Positions 26,397 to 40,300 of a DNA stretch of 64,000 nt are shown one piece after another (positions within the stretch are counted from its first letter, which is position 1; each line of letters starts with the position of its first letter). The position numbers and the translations under genes are program-made. The stretch lies in assembly GCA_037903355.1 (NCBI GenBank), contig JBAJFE010000014.1, positions 620,001-684,000 on the forward strand, read 5' to 3'. The notes under the pieces are model-generated. The model had not been told where the DNA came from. It saw nothing but the letters and a program-made list of their open reading frames with translations, and made no database searches. The DNA comes from Trichuris trichiura (Eukaryota; Nematoda; Enoplea; Trichinellida; Trichuridae).

Positions 26397-29258
26397 ACTT
26401 CTGCTGCTTAATTTTTGAATCATGTGGCAGATTTTTCCTGTTGGAATTTGTTAAGATGAACTATTTAAAAACGTATGCAGTTTTTGGGCAATAAACGTCA
26501 GTTAAAAGTGTACCACTATAGAACTAATCCAAAGTGCAGTATATGTAACATCTGCGCATACCCACGTTCCTTCTACTAATACAAAAACGCACAAAGTCAT
26601 CGTATAAAATACACAAATCTACCGTATGTTCTGAGTCATCTCTGTATTAATTGACTTAACGCTCTTTGGGCTCAGCATAAGTCATCTCTGCGCTGCACTG
26701 CGCTCTTCTCTCAAACTTCCAATGATGCAGCGCAACATGAACAATTGAAGTCAATAGCTCCAGCGTATACATTTAAATTAATCAGACATAATAGCTGGCG
26801 TATACACTAGTCAACTTGTTTAAAATGTTCACAATTACAAAGTAGAAGAATCACTCCAAACTATCTGTCACTGTTCATAGCTTGTTGCGAAACTGATACA
26901 ATGAAAAGAAAAGATAACCGGGTGAGAATACGTCCTGGGTACTACGGTGCAGTCCAAGGAAGTCAAGTATTGGCAATGGCTTCACTTTCCCTTATCTAGG
27001 CAGGATTTACACAAATGCCGGCTGGACGTCTAGAAAGCCCCTTTAGTCAGCCTTTGATCCACTGTTCTTTCTCTATGTACCCATAGAAAGGCACATTTTT
27101 GACGCTAAGATTTTCCATTTGAAGAAGAAAAATAGTACCAGAAGCTGAAGAAATGTTGTGAAACTGAAGGCTAAGCTTTTACTGTAATAGAACTTGCAGG
27201 AATACTTGTTGCTTACCGGTCGTCTTTAAAACGCAGGGGAAGGAAATTCAAAAGGACACAAAATCAGTGCCGCTTCAAATGCTTAAATTTTCCCTGACGG
27301 ATGAAATCATCGCTTTCCTTTCATTTCTTACTATACAGGCGATGAAGATTATCCTTTGAAACTGTTTTCTTCTGGGAGACGTTGCTCATTTCAACTCACG
27401 AAGACGGCTCTCTTTTCTTTGGGATTTTCACTCATTAACTGAGTTCATTCCGTGGGATACCTTTGTTCATCCTCTGATACTGGAGATTTATTAATGCCAG
27501 TGTCAAGCCATTGTTTTCCTTTGAATTTTAGTTTTCCGCAACGTTTAATATATGAGGTTTACTTATCAGGAGGTTCGCTGGTTGAACCTTTTAATTATTT
27601 GAGCGAATGATTACCACCATAAACTAATGCCCACTGCAGCAGACTTTTGCTTTACAGGGACTTTTCGCCCATTATGCAGAAGGAACTACAGTAACTATTT
27701 TTACAACTAAAACGTTTCTTTAAATTTTTTGAATTTCCTGTATGCCTCTTTCCTGCGTAACAAAACGTTTTTGCTTACTTCTGAGACCACATCGTTCTAC
27801 AGAGCCGCGCAATAGGAGAAATGTTATTCTAGGATCGTTTGAACGAAAACTTTCAGCCGTCTAGTTTGTTATCCTGGGTGAGCGTGAATAAAGATTCAAG
27901 GCAAGAGGATTGTAAAATAAGGCTTGTAGGAAGCGCAGTACGTAATCCATCATCCTGAATGCTCAGGAACAAATGTAATACCGCTTTTTGATTTTTCCGG
28001 ATTTTGAGGCTTATATCTATGCAATTCAAAATACAGCGGGATATACCAAGATTGAGACTCAAGTATAAGCACGAAACTCAGTCCATGTTTCATATGCATC
28101 CTATACACATGACCTAAACGTATTTTGCTGTTTTAAAAGCTTAATTGTTTCCATTAACTGGGAGCGGTTACTCTAAAAAGGACAGTATATTCTGTTCCGT
28201 TTGCCTTATTAACAAACGTGTTCACCGTAATTATTCTCTTTAACTTTACAAAGTTCATGGAAAATCATGCTAAATCTTTTTTATTACTATAGTCAAAATA
28301 GCATCAGAGAGTACAAAATTTATCAGATCGTGTCGCCAGCGCCTGTGGCTTCTACAATGGTGCGGTGTTCAGCAAGCATGTTACTCCCAGTTACAGCTAG
28401 CTTTTAGGCGCTATTCTCTGATAGGATTATCGCATAGAATCACTTAAGAACACGCTCCCCAAAAGTGTTTCAGATTTTGGACTTCTGGACAAAAGATTTA
28501 ATACCCTATTTTTTCCTTATTTGTAATGATTTCAAATTTTTCATTAAAACGTTATCAGTGATAATAAAATATCCAGAGGCATCTTCAGCTGTCGACCAAT
28601 CAGTTTTGGATACCACTTGGACTTTGCTAGTTTGCCTCAGTCTTCAAATACTTCGTCCGAAACCAACTGCAGAAATAAAGCAGATACAAGGAGGTAAACA
28701 ATACTCACTAAGTTTATATGCCGATAGAATGCAGGCATCTTCTCATTCTTCCATTAAGCTTAACGCGCCTTTGTCATTTGGCAATGGTAATGCTGACTCA
28801 GGGGGCGTCAGTCAACAAAACCGTCAAGCCCTTTATTTTAGGAACTTCCTGTACCTTCATGACAAATAGTCTGACTAAATAAATGTCATCTGCCTTTTCA
28901 GTGGTTTACAGTTTATCTAGGTGTCCTGCTTTGTAAAAGCTAAGTGGTATTACAGATTGATGCAAAAAAGATGGTGAAACTTAGATTCACGATATGAAAA
29001 CAAATTTTCAAGTTAGAGATAATGGAAGGGAATGCACTCTTGTGAGCATCATTTTAAAAAAATTGGCAGTTCGAAAAAAGGGTGGTTTGCTCAAGCGAAT
29101 GTCACTTACCGGAACCATGTTAAGCATTGTTAACAATTATCTCGATGCATACAGAGGAGGCATTACAATCACCGAATTCAATTCAGCATTCAAGATTAAC
29201 AATACGTTCTCTTTTACGTCATTTCATTATTTCATTCATCACCGCCTGACAAGTTCTG
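26397..29258. other. intergenic between SP1 and SP2
   Basis: SP1 3' untranslated region with AATAAA at 26490-26495, then AT-rich spacer. A 134-codon ORF at 28465-28869 has no recognisable feature and no signal or splice context. Confidence 0.45.
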
Positions 29259-29314
29259 TGTTTACTGGCCGCCAGCTAGGCATACTGGCTGAAAAGGCAG
29301 CCGGGTATATAAAA
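29259..29314 (+). promoter_or_regulatory. promoter of protease gene SP2
   Basis: TATATAAAA at 29306-29314, 54 nt before the ATG. TGTTTACTGGC starts at 29259; its TGTTTAC is a canonical forkhead site and the whole 11-mer recurs upstream of SP3. A TTATCT (GATA-type) site lies further up near 29137. Confidence 0.55.
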
Positions 29315-29367
29315 ACCCAGAGAATGAAAGTAATAGTATTAGCAACAGAAAGCTATATAGAATCACT

Positions 29368-32300
29368 ATGTGGCGGACTACTGTTTTCTTTATGCTTTTT
29401 TGCATGGCAGCGGTATGTAGTCGTTTACCTTATAAGCTCCCTCTGGATTCAGTTAGATAAACCAAGCTGAAATTAAAATGAGCTCGTGGGTATATTTTAC
29501 TTCATTCTAACAATCGTCTCAACAGCTTGGGAAATAGGAACAAGAGCAGTTAGAAACCGTTGTGGCTGCTAGGTCATCAGCCCGCTAAAGTGCCTGTCAA
29601 GTCAACATTTAATAGAACACATTCTAAAAGTAAGAACGAACCTCAGGCAATCAGATAACCATCGCAAGGAAGAGTTATAGGCACAGATCGTAAGTGTAAG
29701 TTCAAACACAAAAATTCTTTAGGCTAAATCGTTTGAATGTGGAAAACCAGCGGTCAAGTCGGCTAGGCATGGGCCAATTGGGAGGAAGTTTAACCGCATT
29801 GTTGGCGGTTATGAAGCTACCCCGCATTCACTTCCGTGGCAAGTTCGTGTTTTGAGAAATAAGTATGGCAATATGTACAGCCTCTGCGGTGGTAGTTTGA
29901 TCCAACTCAAGTCGGGCAATTCCACGGATCTTGTGCTTACGGCAGCGCACTGCCTTGAGGAAAGGTAAGTGTCAACCTACTGTCATTATATACTTTTCAT
30001 TTAGCTGAGAGCAACTGAATATAACCATGCTACTTTTGTACACAAATAATAAATGTGTCGATAGATAAATGGTTAAATAGTCGAACCTAGTCAGTTTCAA
30101 CTTTTTAGAATATTGTGTTTTGGTAAAATTGACAGCAACGAACGTAGAACGAAAAGAAGACATGAATTAGTCATGATTTCATCAAGGGAAATAAGACCTC
30201 AGCAAATATATGCTTTAACTTCAGTGGCATGCCGTCAGCGGTAGAAAAGTTTACGGAACAAAGGAATATTCCAAAGTTAACTGTACATAATTTTGGCTAC
30301 GCTGAATGCAGGCCAAGAGGTATGTTCGTCAACATACAGTAACCCATCAATCACGACGTATTCATTCTCGACAATTATGTCTGGCTGGACTCATTTTATT
30401 TGCGAACTGGTAACGGCTAGGCTTTCAGGATGCGTTCGCACCCATCACCCGTCTCCATTACTAAGACGCTGTAGACAGAAGCAGACATATACCGAAAACG
30501 CCACCGTTACAAGTTCTCAAATAGAACATGTTCGCCTTGAGATAAATGTTCGAAAACGGAAACCGTTATATCCGTTTAATGTTGCGCACAATTTACGAAA
30601 CTGCCATACTGCATTAGTGCAAAGTACACATGATTTTTATTATCCACCAATTTTATTCTTCTCATATTGTTCTTAGCCCGCTTCACTTTTGTACGAAAAG
30701 CGGTGCGAACCTTGCGAGGTTACTTTCGCCTCATTTCCATCACAGCGAAAAAGAGCTATTTAGGAAACAGGCGGTTGTTAATTGGAATACAGATAGAATC
30801 ACGAAGGTACATTCTGGTGATTATTGCGTGAATATTAGGTTATTATTATTAATCAGCAATAGGCTTCTGGAACGACCGATCTATTCGTACCTGCGGCTTT
30901 TTGGCCTTTAACCGCTTCTGACGCTGTAGGTGCTTTCGCAATTACGTTTTCACAGGTAAAGATAACGGTAAGTTTTCTTAAACCGTCACTGAATAGAGCT
31001 TCTGTTGCTAATAACGCAGTCATCAGCACCACGTTCTTTAATGAAAAACGTTATGAGCGGCTGCAGGCAAGATAAACGGATAGTTTAAAGTAGCCAGCTC
31101 AAATAGAAGAAACTTACTCAATCAGGCAAGCAGCTTCGGACCACCTATAACCTAAAACAAAGCCAATAAAAATAAAGAAGCAATGAAAAATTAAACACGT
31201 AAAATTTCTCAACAGATGCGTATGCTTTCGCATGTCTTATGGAAATAAGTTGTTTGCTTAGCTTCAAGCCTAAGAGCGTAACTATCAGAAATCTTCCTTT
31301 CTGCACTTTATTGCTTACGTAGAATGAATAATAATATAAGGCATACCTTTCAATAAGTGCACGGATTTGCCTCCGTTGTGAGCAGCACACGCTTTCATTC
31401 CGCAGCTGACTGTCTCCACAACGTTATGTGGACTGACAGTCAGTTAGAGCGAGATCTTAAGTTATAAAGTTTAAACAGGAAACCAACTGTTAAGGGATAC
31501 ACTTATAAATTTCCGATTGATGAAGCTTCTGAAAAACTGTGAACACTATGCTCTGCCTTACGCTTATGTAAGGGTAGGAGAGCATGGCGAGCATTCTTAT
31601 TTCAGCGGCGGAAATGTTGCAGAAACTAATGATCACGCGCGCTGATTATCGAACATGAGCATCACTAACAGTCACCGAAAGCCAGGGCGCGTTTAGACGC
31701 GAAGGAAAAACAAAAAGAGGCTTGTTTAGGTGACAAGTAAAAATTAAGTGAGACAAAGAAATGACGACGGAACTATAATGAAGCAAAGGTAATGAAGGAT
31801 AAAGAATAAAATTAAAACAATAAAATGGAATTAGAAGGAAACGTTAATGAAATTAAATAAATTAATGTAGAGCGTAGCTGAACTACTCGTGGTATTATTT
31901 CCTTCATTCTAATTTTATTGTAATGCAATCATGCAGTGGCAGCAGGGGAAATGCTTACTCAATGTGACCGTTTAAATGCGGTAGGTAAGATTGCAAAGTC
32001 CTTAAGAAGTTGCGCACCTTAACGTGTACTGTCCCAAAGGTTTAGACGTAATCTGCATCAATAAAAACCTTTCACTATTTTACAGAGTGGCAGAAGCATA
32101 AGACGTTTTCTATAGAGTTCTTGAAAATCGTTCCCCTGCGTAGAGCACGGGACCAAGACACCGTAGAGACCACCAGAAGACCGAATATTTTACCTGACTA
32201 ACTTACAGTACTGTCTACAATATGATTCGCAGAACCGTTCAAAGCATCGCTTGCTATACCCTGCATTCGTAAGTCTAAAGTTCTGATCAAACAAAACTTT

Positions 32301-34639
32301 TTCGTATTTTTGGAAATTACCGTGAGTCATTTCGTCCTTCACACTGTAGTCACCATACTGTGCCTGATGGGCGCAAGAGAATAATCTTTTACTTAACGAC
32401 AAGAACAGTAACGTCAACACCAACACATGAACTACCGAAAGAGCGGAAAAGCAACCGCGTCAATAACCGACGGTAGCTAAGGAGACCTGTGATCTTGGTG
32501 TACAGCGCATTTCGACTACGGAGGTGAAACAGTCGCTACAACATTTAAATGGCACTGGCAGTTTGTTCTGCGTCATTTAATGCGCTGAGAGGCAGAAATG
32601 TGCATACAAACAATTTGTGAAGACACAAAAGTTCTGTTTTGTCTGTACTTAGGCTTTCAAGCTCAAAACTAACTGAGAATAGTGAAAAAGAACTTTTCAG
32701 ACGTGTTAGGTAAAAGAATGCTTTTCTTTTCAAGCTAACAGGTGTAAACCTGCGTCTCTATCACAATCCTCTTAAACATCACTATTTTTAGGGGAGTTTA
32801 TGCTACTGCAGATAAAGTAAAGGTAATCCTTGGTGCCCATAACGTAAAGGATCCAGATGAACCATCGCAAGTAACAGTATTTGTGAAAGCTTTCTCTCAC
32901 GGTTCATTTAATGAAAAAACAAAAGAAAACGATATTGCTCTGCTACGCTTGGAGAAGAGAGTGTTGCACACCAATGTTACTATTCCAGTCTGCCTTCCAA
33001 TGACAAACGAGAAGTTACCGGTTGGAAAAACGTGCTATGTTTCTGGTTGGGGAGTACAGCATGGTATTCTGACTTGAGATGGTGTCGGTGACAGGCGAGC
33101 TCTATACTTTCCTTTTTTAGAAGGTGCATCATCGTCCCCATCAAAACTGCATGAGGTGGATGCTGAAATTTTGGATCAGAAAAATTGCAAATCAGTGACT
33201 AATGATGAAAACATGTTTTGTGCTGGAACACTTCTCGGTGGTAAGGATTCATGCCAGGTAATGAGGGAAAGGGATGCAACGTCTTATGGCTTGAAAGCTT
33301 CATTCAACTTAGGGCGATTCTGGTGGTCCATTAGTATGCGAGATTGACGGAAAATTTACACAGTACGGTGTTGTCAGTTTCGGTGCTGGCTGCGGGAAAA
33401 TGAATTACGCTGGCGTATATACGCTTGTTTCACGGTTCGTGGACTGGCTAAAAAAGGAGGAAGCAAAGCTGCCGGCGTCGAGTGGCTACGTAGAACCTTA
33501 CAAAAACCCAGATTCTGAAGGATTACCAAAACCAGCTGGTTTTTCATTTCCAAGTGGTCTAGAATTGCCAAGCGGTTTTCAGTTGCCAAGTACTTTTCAA
33601 CTGCCAAATGGCCTTCAGTCAGCAGGCACTGCTTACTCACCAACTGCTCCTCAGACGCCAAGTAGTCGTCCAGCGAGACCTAAACCTTCTGTTTCAAGTG
33701 GTTCTTCACCATCTTTCGATAGTATTTTTCAAAGTAGTGGGCTTGGCGGTACTGGCGAACTTGGAAGTACCGGTGGTATTAGCGGGCTTGGAGGTTTCGG
33801 AGGACACGATGATTTTGGAAACTTTGGTGGATTTGGAGGTATTGGATCACTTTCCTCACTGGGCGCAAAGTTCCCTGAGTTTGGTACGTGAAACATGCTG
33901 CTCTTTACTATTTCTGTTTTTCTTTACTGTCACCATTTTTTAAATTTTCTGTTTTCTGATTATGCTACAGGGCTGCTAGTTCAGAAGTTACTCGTGCAGT
34001 TCAACTTCTGGCATGTATAGGCAACGAAAGTTAGGAAGTTTACTCCTGTGTTTACCCTTTATTTATCGGGCGGCGAAAGCAGACGCTACTCAATTAGACA
34101 AAAATGTTTCAGCTCAAGGAAGTGTTTATTTCTTCACAAATAAGCCATCCTTGCTCGCTGCTTAACCAGTGCGGATGTTATTATTGCCAGGGGCAAATAT
34201 TAATATCATTACTATTAATAGCAACTCATTTACCTTGAATAGGTTTTCATTACACATGCGGAAAAATCTTGTCCTACAGTAAGGAGAGCTTCATTGACAA
34301 CGGCTTCTATCCTCAGTATCCATGCTGAGGTTTTACCTGGAGAATTCAACACATGAACGCATGGCAAAACATCCGCTGGAAAATTCCATGAAACCATGAG
34401 CACTAATTACTGTTTGCAATTCATCCAGGAATTTTTGAGGCTTTGATGAGTGAAAGCGCCGCCATTATTAATCGAACCTTTACTACTTGCTCAGTTCAGC
34501 ATTTTTTATACTTTCAGGCAGTTTAATGGATGGTTTCAGCAAGAAGCCTGGAAAACCTGGAAGCAAAGTGACAGGTTCATATACATTAACCACATACGAC
34601 GGCAAAGGCAAACCAATTACACAGACGTACAAGTACTAA
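29368..34639 (+). CDS. secreted trypsin-like serine protease SP2 with long Gly/Pro-rich tail
   Basis: Paralogue of SP1. Exons: 29368-29412, 29723-29964, 32792-33063, 33121-33257, 33313-33883, 34518-34639 (TAA). Signal peptide [15 protein letters not shown], activation site NR|IVGGYEA, triad TAAHC, ENDIALL, GDSGGP, and Asp189 in KDSCQGDSGGP. The NST sequon before TAAHC is kept. The tail exon is the longest of the four (571 nt): degenerate LPSGFQ-like hexapeptides, a Ser/Pro stretch, then Gly-Phe-rich repeats (GFGGxGxFGG). The C-terminus [21 protein letters not shown] matches the SP1 and SP3 ends. Intron 2 is 2.8 kb. A poly(A) signal is at 34693-34698. Confidence 0.94.
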
Positions 34640-37600
34640 GCCACTCTTCTTCTCAGTGTTTGGGTTTCATGTCAGGCAATTCAGTTGCCGTTAATAAATA
34701 TATTCCTGCGACGAAAGCTGCTGAGTCTGAAAAGCAAAATGTTTTCTGATTAAGACATGCTCGTTTAACAGGAAACTGGCCATAGTACAAGACTAAAGTT
34801 CAATGTCTCGTTTGCAGCAACTCATTTTTGATAAAGTTTAGTATTTTGACTATGAACCTGGGAGTACGAGGATCACGCTTTCTTATTATGTTTGGCACGA
34901 AAGGACTGGACGGTGTACCTATTTAGTGAACGTTGGAAAGGCATTGTAAAGTTTCTGGTAGCTTTGCTTTTGGAACTAGTTAACTACATGGGCAGTTATT
35001 TCCAGGTATATCAGATCTGTTTCAAAATCTGTACTTTCAAAACGTTTGAGCTCAAAATTCTTAATCACTAAAACACCGAAAGAATGTTTCCAACAAAAAC
35101 AGTGAAGAACATTGCTTATACGATGTCATGCACAATTTCAAAGGACATATTTATTCCAGACGGCGTGCAATTTTAAAACTGGGAGGTTCGTGGAGGTGTA
35201 TAAGGGGAGGTATCAAAAGTCAGAACCGGGAAACGACCAGAAATGCAAAGTAGGGACAAGGCTTTGGAAGTTCAGCATACTGAATGATCCAAAATCAGAA
35301 AATGACTACATATGAAGAGGTTAAGACATGAAAATAGGTCGAAATTCTGAATCAGCTGCAACTGTGGAACCGCTGCAAGCCTTATGATACAACGAGATTG
35401 CATCTATTTATGTTCCTGGTTTTCCGGATTATGACTCCGGTGACGCTAGTTCGTTTACGATTTTGGCACTTAGGATTCTAACAGATTTCTCATTCAAAGA
35501 CTAAGGATGTTTGTAATTCGATATTCTGAGCTTCACAACTTTGAGAGTGAACATTCTGAGCCGCACTGAGTATATTAAACTGCAATTGACAACTCCTGCT
35601 CACACTCAGGCAGCAGTGAATGCTACCGCAGTAGCAGAACCATGTCAGCATTCATCCAAAGGGCTTTGCAACCATTGTTTTGACATCTGAAAGCTTACAA
35701 TAACTTAGCCAGACAGAGCACGCTCACTTGACGTGACCTGAACAAAAGACAGTCAATAGCCCTTCTCCTGATGAACATGCTGGTTGTTATAAGAAGCACC
35801 TACGCCACTAATGAATCATGTTTTTTGCGGCTGAACGGACGTGAGATTTTCTGTTATCATGGGACAAAAAGATATCCCATTAGTTGGGATATGCGTCAGT
35901 TGCTTAACTCACAAAACATTTGTCTGTTTTGCAGGCTGAGCAAGGCAGAGCACTTCAATGCTTATCTTACCAGGTCGCAACACCTCCCGACGCAATGTGT
36001 CTTCTTAGGTCTACCGCAGAAAGAGAAACAGCCTTCTGTCACCTTCATTTTCCCTCTTATGTGAATTTGCCTCCATACCCTATGTCCATCCAACATTTTT
36101 TCTTTCCTGAGTTGCCGAATGGGATCCATTCTTTATAGCAAGCATGACCCATCAAGAAACTGTTTCGCCGTCACAGAAGTTCAAGAAGTCTTGCAAAGCA
36201 TTTTGAGAAATTGATTTCCAGAAACCTTTTGTATATACCAACAGGATATTGGTGCAAAACAAATTCAGAAGTTCTGCCAACCGTAATATTTTTCAGACTT
36301 CTTCTGAAGGAAGACTTTGGAAAAGAGAACGCTCTTTTAAAACACCTTGCTAACTTTGTGAGAAAGTATTCTATTGCTGAAATTAAAGGACGGATAGAGC
36401 GGGAAAGTTTTCATAGACTGTTTATAATACCCCTACGGATCGAATTTTAATTTTAATGAGTTCCTTGCATGCTTTTCAACAATGCAGTGTTAATGTTTCA
36501 ATGAAAAGCTTCGAACAGAAAAGTGGCAAGCTCAGCTCAGACAACATATCATAATGTTAAATCATTCTGACACGGCTGCTACAAACGAAAAGTTGGGCGC
36601 TCAAAACGTCTGCTCCATTAACCATGGAAAGCAGTTTGCCAACATTAACCTTCACTATGCTGCCGCCTGTTGCATATGTCGGAACACGACTGGTTCCCTC
36701 TTAAGCGATAGGCTTCTGGCCTTGCGAAAAAATTGCGACCAGCTATGAAGCATCTAATCCTCAAGTCAATGCTTATTTTAGTCTTCCCAATGACTCCTAA
36801 CGCCATCTGTATTAATTTCAGCGCCATTAAAGGACATTAAACTGTCCCTTTGAGTATTGCCAGCCCAGCCAAACCGTGCAGTCTCAGGCGACTGTGCTTC
36901 AACTATGGATGTGCTGTTAGTAATATTTTGAAGGGAATATAAAATTTGAGCCTACGCATTATACCTTTAAAGCTGCATTACTTTTTGCACTATGAAACAG
37001 AAAGCATGCTCATTTACTGAAATTTTGAATTACAAAAATGATGCTGTGTTCTGAGCATTTCCTCGTAGAGTAAATTAGGCATAACCAATTTATTAATTCT
37101 TCACCTTCTTTGAAAAATCAATCTCTAAAATGAAAGTGCTTTATACGTTCAAATATTGTTGGCATTGCTATTACTCTGAAAATAACGAACAGTCTCATTC
37201 CTGTTTGCATTACTAATCAAGTAATCAGACAGAACTATTGTCATCACGTCAACAATTCAGTTTTCTCAAAACACAACGTACGAATCGTTTCGTTAAAATT
37301 GAGTGCAACAGATAATCTTGGCTGACGTTCAAACACAAAGATGAACAATTGCCTATTTTGCTTGCTATGTCTTAACATACATCCATCGCATCATCTTAGC
37401 ACAGTGTTGTCATTTACACAATGGATACACGTCTGTTTTACGAATAAATCCTGTTTATTGAAAGATGTGAGTAAACAACGTAGAGTTCAAGACGACGACC
37501 ACCATCTGGCGTCGATGTGTTCATTCCTGATAGGGCAGTTGAAAGCGAAAATTCAGACTCTATTGCAATGTTCTCATTCAAATAGTGATCCCACTGCCTA

Positions 37601-37819
37601 ACTAAACCAAGCTTAGCTTTCACCCGTGAAAAGAATAAACCCATTTCAAACTAGCGCAGTTGCAAACCAAACAACATTTATTGTGGCGATTTTCAAATGC
37701 TCAGCAAAAGAAGCAAGTCCTTGTAAGGAGGAGCTAAGCAAGTCTTCCTTGTTTTCTCAACATTTCAGATTACATTATCTCTTTGTTTCACTTAAACTGA
37801 AAGTATTCAAGACTTTTAT
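34640..37819. other. intergenic between SP2 and SP3
   Basis: SP2 3' untranslated region with AATAAA at 34693-34698, then spacer. No gene, RNA or clear repeat recognised. Confidence 0.5.
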
Positions 37820-37864
37820 GTTTACTGGCAGGCAGATGTTCCAGAAAGCAGTGCTATAAATAAG
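37820..37864 (+). promoter_or_regulatory. promoter of protease gene SP3
   Basis: TATAAATAA at 37856-37864 lies 44 nt before the ATG. TGTTTACTGGC begins at 37820, the same 11-mer as upstream of SP2. ATTATCTC (GATA-type) is near 37775. Confidence 0.55.
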
Positions 37865-37907
37865 GAAGGGTAGGCATCTCTTGGTGAACATTGGAGAACA
37901 CGAAAAA

Positions 37908-40250
37908 ATGCGTCAAGTCGCTGGACTTTTTCTGCTACTTGGAATAGCGACGGTAAGTAGCTTCACTTGCAGCATTTAGTCTGGTGTTGCTTCCAGCTTT
38001 TGTAGAAACCCCAGTAATTTTTCTTCTTACAGCTTAGCGTATATTCATAGAACCATTGCATTTAAACATGGTCATTTCCTCATATCTCCCTGAGAAATAT
38101 GTTGAATACCATATCATTATGCTTACCTTTGAATATATTGCTTTTTTCTGGCTTAGCTGAATGCAGAGGTGAAGCAATTTCAGAGCGTTGAGTTCTGATA
38201 CATTCAAAGACAGCTTCGTAGCCCATTAGTTTACAACTATTAATAAATAATTACATGATTCTTCCTTTACTTATAACCATTTTTCAGGCGGCTACATATC
38301 ACTGCGGAAAACCAGTGGTGCCAATGCGCAATCGCAATACGGCAGGAAAACTGTCAAACAGAATAGTGGGTGGTTGGGAGGCGGCGCCACACTCAATCCC
38401 ATGGCAGGTTCGAGTCAAGAATAAAAAGACTGCTACTTCGTTCTTCGCATGCGGAGGCAGTCTGATACAATTTAAAGACGGCAACTCTACAGACCTTGTG
38501 CTTACAGCAGCACACTGCTTTGAGGAAGAGTAAGCTCTTTTCTGCCTGACACAGATGAGCACTTTGTTTACATGGAATAATTCGCGAACCAGAATTCCCA
38601 ATCGCTGACATTACTTGAAAATACTATTTACTGTAAAACATATATTAATATAATTAGCATACGGCAGCATAGCATCCGTTAATACTATTTTCTTGTCTTT
38701 TATTGGTAGAACATTTAGTGAATATGCATTTTGATGGACCAACTCAATTTCAGTGGAAGATATGCGCCGGTAAGCAGCATAAGCGTCATCGTAGGTGCGC
38801 ACGATTTGAACAACCCTGACGAAACTACCAGTCGAACGATCCAGGCTCTACAATACATGCATAAAAACTTCGAAAGCAGAAGGAAGGAAAATGACATCGC
38901 TCTAGTTCGTCTGGAGAAAGCAGTGGTGCACTCCAAAGCCACCATTCCAGTTTGCCTTCCAAAGCAAGGGGAATCACTGCCTTTTGGGAAAATGTGTTTC
39001 GTATCTGGATGGGGATCAACTAGCGGTATGTCGAAGCGAGTTGAATATTTTTGAAAGAATCCACTGTTGCACGTTTAGAACGTGGTTCGTCATCAACAAT
39101 CCTTCGCCAGGTTGAAGTTGAAATACTGAATTACGATAAGTGCTACAAAAAGCTGGATCAACAAATGTATTTCTGTGCTGGAATCATGGCAGGAGGAAAA
39201 GATTCATGCCAGGTGAGTATTAAATGAATTAGGATTCTTTCCTTAAACAATCTGCTCTGCATGCAGGGTGACTCTGGTGGTCCATTAGTGTGTGATGTTT
39301 ATGGAAAATTCGTCCAATACGGCATTATAAGTCACGGATCTGGTTGCGCAAGAGCAGGTACTCCAGGCGTTTATACTGCGTTGCCACAATATGTTAGCTG
39401 GCTGCAAGGGAAAGACAAAGCTATGGGTGGATCAAAAGGTTCAGTTGACCCGATGAAGGAGGAGCCTTCTGAAAAGCAGCCTATTGGTGGAAGGGGACCA
39501 ACAAATTCTTTCACCATGGGATTGCCGTCCTCATTTGGATCTCCATCGTTTCCCAGCATGTCTTCACTATCTCACAGACCGTTCTCAAGCTCCTTCCCGG
39601 ATATGCCTAATGATATCAGTAAGTTTGTAAACAGAGTAATTTTAATGACCAAAATTGATTTTATGGTAACTGAATCATCTATATGCGCATAAAAGACTTG
39701 AATTCAGAAACTGACAATTTTAACGTACGTCCACATGCATGCTGAAGACGATATCTGAGGCATCCTGAAAGTTTCATGAAGTTTTCGATAAAACAAGCAA
39801 AACTCCACTGTACGCGTGGAAATAAATCCTTGAAACGCTATTTAATTAATAGAACTGCTGTTTTCATAACTAATCGTCATACTGCATTTTGGTTTGTCGT
39901 CTGCAGTTTGCTAAGTTCTGAAGATAGCGAAGCAGTAGTCTTATTGAGGAATGGATAAGCATTTATTAGGGAATATTTTCATAGCTCTTCAGGGCACTTT
40001 GTTTCATCTTCAACTCAAGAAAATGAAATGATAGATGTTTACTATCCATGCATTCACTTACGCAATAGCGTAATAAACAAGGATTAGAGATTAAATAATT
40101 AAGTTCCTGCTTCCTTAATCACTGAGCTTTTTTTCTTTAGTGGAATTGATCAACCAAGTGGGCAAAGGAGGTGGAACTGGATCGTCTGGCACCTACACAG
40201 TGACCAAGATAGTTAATGGGAAACCTACCGTACAAAAATTTACGTTTTAA
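37908..40250 (+). CDS. secreted trypsin-like serine protease SP3
   Basis: Third array member and the most compact. Exons: 37908-37952, 38288-38529, 38754-39025, 39079-39212, 39267-39618, 40141-40250 (TAA). Signal peptide [15 protein letters not shown], then HCGKP, activation at [21 protein letters not shown] and GDSGGP, with Asp189 in KDSCQGDSGGP. The residue before Gly216 is His (SHGSGC) where SP1, SP2 and SP4 have Phe, so substrate preference around P1-P3 may differ. NST precedes TAAHC. The Ser/Pro/Phe-rich tail is followed by [26 protein letters not shown] is at 40295-40300. Confidence 0.95.
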
Positions 40251-40300
40251 ATACTGTTCTCATTTACAGCCACATTTGTGCTTCAGAAGAGCCTAATAAA

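Noticed and set aside
27146..27170. CTGAAGA ... GAAA pair resembling the ribozyme core
   Set aside because: The spacer AATGTTGT cannot form stem II and AGCT is absent; chance match.
28994..29470. 158-codon ORF overlapping the SP2 start
   Set aside because: It crosses the SP2 promoter and signal-peptide exon in another frame and has no family features.
30293..30911. Two overlapping ORFs (127 and 93 codons) in SP2 intron 2
   Set aside because: No recognisable domains; they lie in a 2.8-kb intron that may hold old repeat remnants.
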